NCBI GenBank assembly: GCA_030562195.1
Contig: JAUJPP010000003.1
Location: 13,733,398-13,797,397 of the forward strand
DNA: 64,000 bases
Direction of reading: 5' to 3'
From: Nipponacmea schrenckii
Taxonomy: Eukaryota; Mollusca; Gastropoda; Lottiidae
The notes under the pieces were generated by a model. That model made no database searches. It was not told the origin of the DNA and saw nothing but the letters and a program-made list of their open reading frames with translations. The translations under genes and the position numbers were made by a program. Position 1 is the first letter of the stretch. The number at the start of each line of letters is the position of its first letter. Shown piece after piece: positions 50,901-62,900 of the stretch.

Positions 50901-53900
50901 TTTTATTATCAGAAACATCCTTCAAATCGCTGAGACATGTTGCCTCGCGATGCCTCTAGTAGATACTAGCGTCTACGTTGAGTTTTGGATTTATTTGAGA
51001 GAATCTCATCTCAATGTTCTCTTCTCAATGCAATTTCTACTTCATATATATTCTGCTTTCTGTCAAAATTGATATTTGTCCAATAATTTAATGTGAATAA
51101 GTTGAAAGCAACGTAATGTTTGTAAAACATATTCAATCTCTAATTTTTCATTCTAAGATTCTTTTTAACTCGTGCCTTCTTAATTTGATTAGTCAAGTTG
51201 AAACGGTTAACAGAATATTTTGTATTAGTGTTAAATACACAAATATTCGTTTCGTTAATAATTCAACAATTCTAAAAGCTTTTCATCTAAACATTCAACA
51301 TTAGTTTTTGATAACCGTTATAATTACATTTCTGAGGTGCAGAGTGAAATCGAATTGGGCTTATGAAATCTTTTACTGGACGTTTTCGTGTATTTGTGTG
51401 ACATCCAATTTTCTCGTTGAGTTCCTCTAAGTTTTTTATGTTGATGTGTGTAAATGGAAAGTTATCAATATTAATATTGATATGAATCTTTTTCTCTTTA
51501 TCGCCAACTCGTTACTTTAGGTTAGTATATGGCGAGAGAAAATCGGTGGAATATCTTATAAGATTTGCATGTTGTAAAAGAAACGTCTTTAATGAGCTAA
51601 CAATTTCCGTATGTAAGCTTATATAATCCAATGAGGTGGATCGGTCCTAACATAAATCACCAACAGACTAACAAGATTAGAAACCCAAGAACTGCATAAA
51701 AAAATTTCTTAAGGTATAATCAAGATTTGTGGTAAAATTATTCAAGCTTGCACGTACAGTTTCAACAATTGGGCATTGATGTATTTAGTTAGAGGGGTGG
51801 AAACTACTATCTCGTAGTTCCGGGAAAGCACGGGCCTAGGAATCAGACCTAATTTTTATTTCCTCGCACCGATCGGGATTCGAACCCACGGCACCTAGTC
51901 GCCTAGCAGACGACAGTCCAACTCGCTAACCACTGAGCCATTCACCACTCTATGGTTTCACAGCATATCAGATCTGCTCATTCGAGCTTTCATATACATG
52001 TGTGTCCAGAATTATCTCAGTTAAAATGACGAATCATCTTTTCTTGAGGTTCTGCGATACGTGTACATTAATATGAATAAATATTAATCATACTGAAGAC
52101 TATTTACATATTCAAGACCCTAATCAACCCCGAAAATGCGAACGGTAGCCTTTAAGAAATATCATATCACTCAACGAAAAGCGGACTTATCTTCGTCAAA
52201 TCTATTCTAACCCAGCTTAATTTAAGGTAAAAAGAAATCTGACTAATATTTCATCTTAATATATAGTTATAATCTTTTCTGTTTCAGAATTTCCTCCTAT
52301 AAAGCTATCCCATGAAGACAGACTAATAAAACATCTATTACGTATTTATAAGTGGAGGGGGAAATATGGTCGCCCTGTCAAACAATACAATGATACGGTT
52401 AAAGTACGTTTTAATATGCAGCTTATACAAATCATGGATTTGGATGAGAAAAACCAAATCCTAACGTTGAACGTGTGGGATAGATATGTAAGTATTTATA
52501 AGATAAACAAGCATAAAATGAGGCCTGAACGGTCAGTATTTTAACTGTCAGCATTATGAAATAGATGGAGAGATATGGATCAAAACAAGGAACCGAAAAC
52601 ACAAACTCTGCAAGTGAATATTTCTCAGAACCCATTACGTCATAGTCTATAATGGATTAGTTCAATGTCGACTGGTTTCTGCTGGTTAATGCCTTGATAA
52701 TTTTTTACAATTTAAGTGTTACTTTTGCCTGCGAATCTTTTCGTTTGCATTTGCGAAATGAATGTCTAATAACTGAATGACAAATGACATTATACGACTA
52801 AATGAATATCCTTACTTATATATTTCAGAGTTGGGAGGATGTATATTTGCGATGGGATCCTAAAGATTGGGGAGGAGTAAGTTCTGTTAGAATTGCTTCG
52901 GAAAAATTATGGACGCCTGATATCAAATTATACAACTAGTAAGGCTCTTATATATATTTCTTGCAATTGGCTTGTGTGTCGGAAAAGACGCTGTAGTGGG
53001 ACCTTAACACAAACTTAAGTAATATAATCTATAACGTACATGACATAGATCGAAATTTTACTAAACCACACACGTTAAGATTTATTTAACGAGCTATGAA
53101 AAACATTGGAAATGGAAATTAATATAAAAGCTCACATTTCTGCAAGACAACTACAGTACTCCCCGCTACCACCGTTGAGTGACTTTTAAAAACTCTTCTT
53201 CATTAAGTTTTTTTATTACTTTCAGACGCACCAAGTCGTTAAACCAAAAATTACTTTTCAATTCTTTGACATTAACGACAGTAAAGTACTTTCTATCTAT
53301 TTTCAGAACTTTTTTGAACATTTTTCTATAAGAGACATTATTTCCAATGAAAAGGAGAGTTACTTGAACAATTATCCGCACCTTCTTTTTTAAAACGATT
53401 TCACACCAGAAGTACTAAGGCGGATATGAACAGTCGTCTTGCAATTAGATCGACATTGACAGTAACCCGCCTGGATTTATTGTTAAATGGGACGAGGTCT
53501 TCTAGTTTAGCGTTTAAATCACATAAATTGGACTCAATCTATCTGGGGTGTCTTGAAAACGATAAGAGATTTCAAATCTATAATTAGCTTTTTACTTGCC
53601 AACTTCTCCCAATCTCTATTTTAGGGAATAAAAATTGTGATCAATATATTTTCAATCGATACTTGTTTTATTAGTCCACTAACTTCAATGTGTTTACTTC
53701 TTACATTAATTTCAGTTTTCTGAAGTATCATATATCAACTACTATTATTTACAATGTATATTCTATTTAGATTTAAAGATTGTCATTTTAAGGTTTAATA
53801 CTTAAATTCGTATTATTCCTATTCTCTTTGACAACATCCTGTAGAATGAAAGTCAAGAAACAGGTCAACCAAACTATTCTTCCACTATAACCTCCTTTCA

Positions 53901-56900
53901 ATATATCTAGTAATATTTCTCTTAGATAGAAGAGGTCACAAAATCCAATTTTAATTCGGGAAATTAAAGTCTAACGGGCTATATCTATCCATCAGACTGG
54001 GTTTCAAGATGGTTTATCACATTCATTTTTCTTGGTCACTATTCACCAATGGTTAAAATAGAATTCCTAATCTTCTTACTAGACATTAAGCAAGGAACAG
54101 ACATTCTTAGTTTATAGCATGTTACAAGACAAAAGCGAATATATTTTCCATAGAATGGTTAAAGGCTAGCAAGTTCTTTATATTCAATTTCTGTTCAATG
54201 AATTGTTAACACGGCACATTCGGTCGCCGCATTAAGTTTCATACGCCTAGACAACTTGCTTGGAAACTGACCTAGTCCATACGAAATTATTATTTAGATT
54301 ATTATAGGGTAGCTACCATCGATCTTAAATATAGCATTGCTCTTGTAACTTGCTATGCTGCTTATTTGGGTGTATATTTAATATGTTCATGTAGTTGAGG
54401 ATCGTAAAAATAAAAATTAGACGACGAGTATGTAACCTCACCAAATCATAATCATCAATAATAATTCGCCCATTCTAATTCAGGATTTCTTGATATGATT
54501 TCATTGAAAATCAACGGAGGACAATGTTTAATGCTGCGAAGAACTGCGCTGGATCTAATGGTAGTTTTCTGTAATATAAATCCTGTTATCCATGTTAGTA
54601 TGAGAGCGCCATATTTTCTTTGACATTGCGACTCGGATTAATAAATCTCGTGTAGTCTATCTAATTTTTTAGAAAACGAAATTAACTTTCTTTGTAAATT
54701 TAAAAAAGCGAGAAAGTCTAATTGAGGAATTAATATTGATTGTAATAAGATACGTGTGTCTCTCGTTTACTCTTTTGATTTCCGTTCTAAGGACAGACAG
54801 ACAATTGCATTATAAGACTTTTTATTGGTTGGTACGGAATTGGTTTTCATGCAAAATAAAACTGTCAATGAAAATTGAGTAAAATTGTGAAATAGGTTTG
54901 TCCTCGACCAAAATATGAAACCGTATGGACTCATGGCTAGAAAATTGAGGGTGAGAATTTGAACATTTAATACCTTTATGCATGTATTTTCTATAATTTC
55001 AGTGCAGATCCACGTTTAGAGGAACATCGAGAAGCACTGTGTGTTTTGGACAGCACGGGTGTGATTTTGTGGATGCCCCAAGCTGTATATAGAAGTTCAT
55101 GTTATATTGACGTTGCCGCCTTCCCATTTGATGTTCAGCAGTGTCATTTAAAATTTGGATCTTGGACGTATGATGGTACTAAGGTTGATTTAGAAGTATT
55201 AAATAATGCGACTGAAATAGATACAACAGAATATGTGCCCAGTAATTCTTGGACAATCCTAAAATCACCAGCAGTGAAAAATGTTAAGTTATATACATGC
55301 TGTCCGGAACCTTTCGTTGATCTTACATTTACCTTAGTGTTTCAACGGCGGTCTACATTTTATAATTATATTCTCATTTTGCCATGTGTTTTACTCACGT
55401 CACTCACCTTAGTGTTATTTTGGATTCCACCTGAATCACCAGCTAAGTTAATGTTGGGTAAGTATGAATGTCCCTTCCTAACTAACTAACTAACTAAATT
55501 CATTCTTACTGAACACGACGACAGTCTCATACGATTACTATTACTTACGTAGATTAGTTTTTAGTTCTATTAGAGTTCATTGAAAACGGTGTTAATGATA
55601 TTTGAGCAGTTTAAACCAGCTCCGTGTTAGGCTTCACATAACGACTCGATATTTTTAGTTGACAGAATGTGTAGGAGACATATTATCTACAATAAGGCGT
55701 TTATTTTGTTTAAACCAACGCAGTAGTTTTGTAAAATTCACGTCATCATTTTAAAAGGTTTTAGCGTAAAAATTTAAGTGTATTTTTATGAGAACTTTTA
55801 GATAGGTTCAGAGACACATTTATCAGTTTTTATAAATTTGAGCAAAATTAAGTTGCGACCTACAATTTATAGGTCGGAGTTTGATACAGTTCTGTAAAAA
55901 CACAACTTAGTTGTTGTAAAATTCAATATTAAAATGTTCAAGTATACCAATATAAATGCCAGTATAGGAAAAATTTATGAGACAGATAAACTAAGCTAGT
56001 TCTATAAATAATAGATTATGTAGCAATAGATAGGAGATTTTACTCCTCTATTTTTCTAGATATTCACTTCTTGGAGGTAACCTCTTTCATTGATTTTCCC
56101 TTCTTTCAAACGGAGCAAATTACAGACAAATTTTATAAACGTTCCAGTTTCCCAACCAACATAGCCCATTTACCAGCTTCAATCTAGAGAATAATTTGTC
56201 TATAAAAACATATCACAAACTACTTTGTTGTGGTACAAATTTGGGAAAACAAATTGACATTCCGTCTTCTCTCAGACGTCGATTTTTTTTTTTTATTTTG
56301 AGGTAGGAAATTAGAATGAACTATGTTCGATCCTTGCGAAGATGTAACTAGTTTTTATTTGAAAAGCAAATCTGAGTTTATAATATTAAAGAGGAAGAAT
56401 CAATAATAAATGAATAGTGAATAATATTGTAAAGAAATTGTGTTCGATACTTAGCTTTCTTTTTTTATAGGGGCTTTTCAACTAACCTCGATTAATACCA
56501 CCAACCGTTTTAGGCACCATTCGGTCTATCCATTAATCATTTCTAATCGTTCAATGCACTTGAATTATTTTTTTTCCCAAAAACCTTTATGTCTGACAAC
56601 AGAGTAGATGTAATAAAAAATAAAGTATGAATTATTTGTTAAATAGAATGACCACGGCCCAATTTTTCTTTCGATGAAGCAATGGAGATTTATTTTAGTT
56701 CGCTTCACTTTAGGCGTGAGGCAAATAATATGTTAGGAGGAGTGTGCTTTCTGTGATCATTATCAGAATGACAGTTTTAACATATTGTCTCCATATTGAA
56801 CTTTCAATTTTGCAATGGATTTTTTCTGAATGCACAAAAGTTTATGATGGCCATGTAATTACAGTAACACGTTGTAAGTTGACAACTTTCAAAATACCAC

Positions 56901-59900
56901 CTAATCAGTTAAAATGTATATCTAGATATATAACAAAAAACGAGAAACAATAGTCATTAAGATTTTAAAATTGCCCTGGAAAATGCCAATTTGATATATC
57001 ATTCTATTATGTCCCTGCAGTAGAGCTCTGAAAAGGAGATAAGATGAACTGATTCTAAATATACGGATAACAGCTTCATCTTTTAACGGACATGTTGTAC
57101 TCGACTTCCTTTCAGATAACATGTAGTTGTTTCAAGGGTCTAGCCACCTGCAGCACATACCAGAGAGTCAATGAACAAAAAAGAAAACAAGTGTCAATAT
57201 TAGTAACTAAAAGATTGGTTTTAGAATATAGGTTAAATAAGAAGAACCATCGAAGAGTGACTAATTACCACATATCATTTTGTAACCTTTACAAAATAGT
57301 TTTTCCGTGATTACTAGTAACAAGTATATTATGTCCTTCAGTGTAATTAGTCTTAAGACTACACATACAAAACTTAAAGAAAGATATTTTGGGAAACAGA
57401 AGTAACTTCACTAGTTTTTTTTATAGCAGTTGAACATGGTCAGACTCTCTCGGTCTTTAGTTCTGAGACACACTGCCAGTACAATTGAAAATCGAAAACA
57501 TGCCAAGATCTGAAGCAGGGTATCCAAATTAATAGTCGAATTGATGAGAAAAAATTGTTGGTGGTTGCCAAATGAAACACATGCTGGTGAACTGCATATC
57601 GCTACAGATTACCATCTGACATACCAACAGAAAAAACTCTTTAACTGCATTAAAACTTCAACACATGTAGTTAGTGTTGAGATATAGCTATATATAATGC
57701 AGTATAACTTCTGATAATGATTTCGCTTTAGAAGGTTTTTGTAAAGGTACACTGGTTGCGTGAATTTTAAAGTAGATTTTACTCTCAAAAATATAATCTC
57801 TATGTGACAAAGAACCCTCCTTAGAGCATACTAGTTACTGCAGTAAACGTGATGGCATTGTTATAATATAATTTTATATGTAGAAATCCTTAACTTTAAA
57901 ACACATTGAACTATAAAAGCTAATTCTTCAGATTAAGGGTTGCCAGATATTTAACGTCTTCCTGTACATTGGCCTTAAGATTACACGTAATCGTATTATC
58001 AAATTTGGGAATAAAAAGTGTAGATAACCTGTTTGGATACATATTGATTGATCTGCAGTTGATTCGTATTTGACATGTAAGTAATCGATCTGTAAGATAG
58101 TCGCTGATCTGTTGGTTACTGATTGTTCTGTAAGAAGTGGTTGATCCAGAGGACAATTTGTAAGGCAGTGCTCGGTCTATGGAATACTGGTTAATATGTG
58201 GTGATGCATTATATAAGAATAGTGGTTGATCTTTCTGATAGTGGTTAAGCTTTGGTGTAGAAATTTATTTTTAGGATAGTAGGTGATCTTAATGATAGTG
58301 AGTGATGTGTTGTATACTGGTTGATTTGTAGGACGATAGTGATTAATCTGTGGGTGAGCGACTGCTATGCATGATAACGATATATAAATTTGTGATAATT
58401 TGGATAATGGTTAACATGTAGGATTGCGGTTCATATGTAGGATAGTGGGTGATCTGATGGATAATGGTTGATCAGGTGGAGAGCAGGGTAGTGGATAATG
58501 AATTAGATACATGTAGTTATATAGTTGGTGTATACGGTAGGATAATTGTTGACCTAGTGTATACTGGTTGGATTTTATGGATATTTGTTGATCTGTATAG
58601 GAAAGTGTGTAATACTAAGATAGTGGTTAAACTAGTGGATAGTTGGTGGTTTGTGGAGTAGTCTGTGACAACATAGATAGTGGTTTATTTGTAGGACAGT
58701 AGGTGATCTGAAGGATAGTGAATTGTCAGTTTAATAGTGGTTGATCTGTAAGATAGTGAGTGACTTATAGGACATGTTTTGTGATAAGTTGGATGTTTGA
58801 TGATCTGGAGGATAGATGGTGATTTGCTTGATAGTGGATGGTCGATTGTATAGTGGCTAATGGTTTGAAGTGTGGATGATCTATATTGGTTGGTCCGTAG
58901 GATAGTTGTTCACCTGGTGTATACTGGTTGGTCTGTAAGATAGTTGTTGATCTGACGTATACTGGATGGTCTGTAGGATAGTTGTTGACCTGGAGTATAC
59001 TGGTCAGTCTGTAAGATAGTCGTTGATCTGGCGTATACTGGTTGGTCTGTAGGATAGTTGTTGTCTTGATGTATACTGGTTGGTCTGTAGGATAGTTGTT
59101 GTTCTGGTGTATACTGGTTTGACTGTAGGATAGTTGTTGACCTGGTGTATACTGGTTGGCCTGCAGGATTGTTGTTGACCTGATGTGTACTTGTTGGTCT
59201 GTAGGATAGTTGTTGACCTGATGTATACGGGTTGGTTTGTAGGATAGTTGTTGACCTGGTTTAAACTGACCAGTCTGTAGGATAGTTGTTTACCTGGTGT
59301 ATACTGGTTGGATCTGTAGGAAAAGTGTTGACCTGATGTATACTGGTTGATCTGTAGGATAGTTGTTTACCTGGTGTATATTGGTTGGTCTGTAAAATAG
59401 TTGTTGACCGGGTGTATACTGTTTTGTCTGTAGGATAGTTGTTGACCTGGAGTATACTGGTTGGTCTGTAAGATAGTTGTTGACCTGGTGTATACTGGCT
59501 GGTCTGGAGGATAGTTGTTGATCTGGTTTATACTGGTTGGCCTGTAGGATAGTTGTTGACCTTATGTATACTGGTTTGTCTGTAGAATAGTTGTTGACCT
59601 GGTGTATACTGGTTTGTCTGTAGGATATTTGTTGGCCTGGTGTATACTGATTGGTCTGTAGGATAGTTGTTGACCTGGTGTATACTGGTTGATCTGTAGG
59701 ATGGTGGGTGATTTGTCGTATACTGGTTGATCAGTAAGTACCTTAGCCACAGAAATGGAAATTATTTAGCTTACCTTATGACCTGATGTATACGGGTTGG
59801 TTTGTAGGATAGTTGTTGACCTGGTTTAAACTGATCAGTCTGTAAAATAGTTGTTGATCTGGTGTATACTGGTTGGATCTGTAGGAAAAATGTTGACCTG

Positions 59901-62900
59901 ATGTATACTGTTTGATCTGTAGGATAGTTGTTTACCTGGTGTATATTGGTTGGTCTGTAAAATAGTTGTTGACCTGGTGTATACTGGTTTGTCTGTAGAA
60001 TAGTTGTTGACCTGGAGTATACTGGTTGGTCTGTAAGATAGTTGTTGACCTGGTGTATACTGGCTGGTCTGGAGGATAGTTGTTGATCTGGTTTATACTG
60101 GTTGGCCTGTAGGATAGTTGTTGACCTTATGTATACTGGTTTGTCTGTAGGATATTTGTTGGCCTGGTGTATACTGATTGGTCTGTAGGATAGTTGTTGA
60201 CCTGGTGTATACTGGTTGATCTGTAGGATGGTGGGTGATTTGTCGTATACTGGTTGATCAGTAAGTACCTTAGCCACAGAAATGGAAATTATTTAGCTTA
60301 CCATCGATATTTGAGCCTACAAATCCATGGGTGTTGAGAATTATCCGCGTTTGAAAATGCCGACTCGTCTCTTGTTGAGACTGCCAATCACAGAAAATAC
60401 ATATATCATTAGAAAGCGAAATTCCCAGTTGTATTTTTGAAGAAATTTTTGTACATTTTGAGTACTTCTGACAGATGTATATCTGTGTGCTACAAGTAAA
60501 TATTTCTGACACGGGTGTTTTTCCTTTAAGATTTGGTAAGAGATAAGAATACCATTTATCTGTACCATAGTGGTTTATCTATAGGAAAGTACTTAAGTTG
60601 TATCTATGGAATAGAGTGTTGCCCAGTCTCCTCGTCTTTTATTTCAAGTGTTTTCTATAGGGTTGTTCAACATACACTATTATACTACAGATTGAAATAT
60701 TGTAACCATTTTGATATGAGGTTAAAACTGTTGTATTATATATAAAATATATAGTCGAAAGTTAATCAATTTGATTCTCTACCATCTATACTTGGCGATA
60801 TTCAACTCTACTGTCATCGTATAACTAGATAACAATTTTCCACTTGAATAGTGCTAATTTAAGGCGATTCAATCATTTTGTGTGAAGCATCGGTTGTTCA
60901 ACTCTCCCTTCTCTTTTATTTTAGTTCTCTATAGATACTACTGTTTGGCTGATTCATATCCTTTGTAGAGGCAATGTAACGATTCTGTACATTACGTTAT
61001 GACTAGAAACCATAAATAAACCGAAACAGTGTGAAAGAACAGAAAACTAATCAAAAGTGAAATTCTTCAGAGAATGAAAAAGAAAAACTTAAATTTACAC
61101 ATATAAGCCGAAGACATTTAGTTATTGAAAACTCTGAATAGGCTCCCGAACACAATGTTTTTTTGGATTGACTTTCCGGGGAACTGTTCATATTTTATTT
61201 ATTGCCCTCAAGAACATACCAGGTTTTGCCCCAAAACAAATTTGAGGAAGGGAAGGTGTTGCAATACACTACCTAACCTAGCAGCTTTTTATACGGGCAT
61301 CAATTGGTTTTTCTTTTCATTAATGATCTGTTAGGGATTTAGTCACACATCTTTTGAATGGTTGTAGATTCCGTTATTTGCCACTTTTACGAGTTTATGA
61401 TCTTAGATATAATATTGATATTTTGAAGTCTGTTTCCTAGAACCATTAGCTTTTCACCTTTTCTCCAAATTAAAACTCGCATAATAGCAGTTTTATAGTG
61501 TGATTGTCAGTAAAGCGTTAAGCACTCATATGCCCCGCGAGTATTCTACAAAGATTGTAGAGTGAAAAATAATTACTGGTGCCAAGTTAAAGAAAAGGAT
61601 GTATTAAACGTTCACTATATAGACAAACATAAGGGAATACTAAAATAAATCAATAACAGTTTTATTCATAATCATAAATATTACTTGTAATATCGACAAA
61701 ACCAAACTCAAGTCGTTACAAAACACAGTCGTTAATCGGCATTTTCAATAGAAGTTGTTGATATGCCATAAGCACAACAAAACAGTGAAATTAGGAGGGA
61801 AAGGCGCCATTAAGCTTTTCCTCTCACAAATAAAATCAATGAATCGAATATATTTCTGTTATAAGTTGGAAGGCGTGAGATTAAATGTTGATAACATGTA
61901 ATAGTGAGATTGATGAAATTGAAACAAAGATAAAGTTTAAATGGTTTCTTCACCGAATTCCAGTAGTATTGAAATACACCTTTCTTATGGTGGATAGTTG
62001 TAATTGAATAAAATTCCTCTTAAACTGAGAATCTTTGATATCTTAGGGTGTATAAATATATGAACTGTTACAATAAATCATCTTTATTTTTTTATCAACC
62101 AAAGCAACTCTGTTTCGAAAATCTGACGATAAAATATTTTGCTACAAGTTAAATAAAACAAGACATCGTTCTACATTATTCCAGCTGACCCAAAAGTAAA
62201 TGTGCACGAATAATCCGGGAAAGATCAATACCAAGAGGTTGAACAAGGATCAGCTTGAAGAAAAGATCCCTATAAACCTGAGAAGTTATCCTCGTAAAAA
62301 ATATTGTTTCTTTCTCGTTTATGTAAAACTCTTTATTTACATTATATCAAAATGTACCACAGATTATCAATGATAAGAATTCTTTCAGTACAAAAGAGGT
62401 ACCACTAAGTACGCCAAAGCTCATAGTATTACGTAAATTTCAATTTTGTCTTCATGTCAAGTACCTGACACAGCCTATAGCACGCACATATGCGGTTTTA
62501 ATTTACTAACAAAAAGGACTACAGATTATGCGATGAATAAGAGGTACGCCGTTAATACCATGCAATTTTTTAGTACACCACAAATGGCAATTTAATACTC
62601 TGGCAGTACACTTACAAATGTCATAGAAAGCATAGCACAAAGTATCAAATAACCCAAATATGCACCATACACAAGTATCGTTCCTTAGTACCTTGTGTTC
62701 AAACAATCTGACCCTGGTATATTTAAATAGAGGAAGAATTATTTGTGGATAATCGTATATTGATTGAACAAAACAGAAGATTAACAATCTTAATGGAAAC
62801 TGGCATTTAATTTCAATCGGTTATGACAATTTAATATTTTTATGTAAAAAATGTTGCGTGTCTCGATCGCGTCTTGTTAAGTTTACAGCTATTTTCAACA

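Noticed and set aside
51855..51945. A functional tRNA gene on the minus strand
   Set aside because: The A and B boxes are present, but the bases where the acceptor stem should lie do not pair and the T stem is imperfect, so a SINE-like derivative is the better reading.
59562..60277. Minus-strand open frames with repeats of QQLSYRP, NQYTPGQQL and similar
   Set aside because: They are the antisense reading of the 38-bp minisatellite, which has no stops on that strand. The peptide repeat simply follows the DNA repeat through all three frames.
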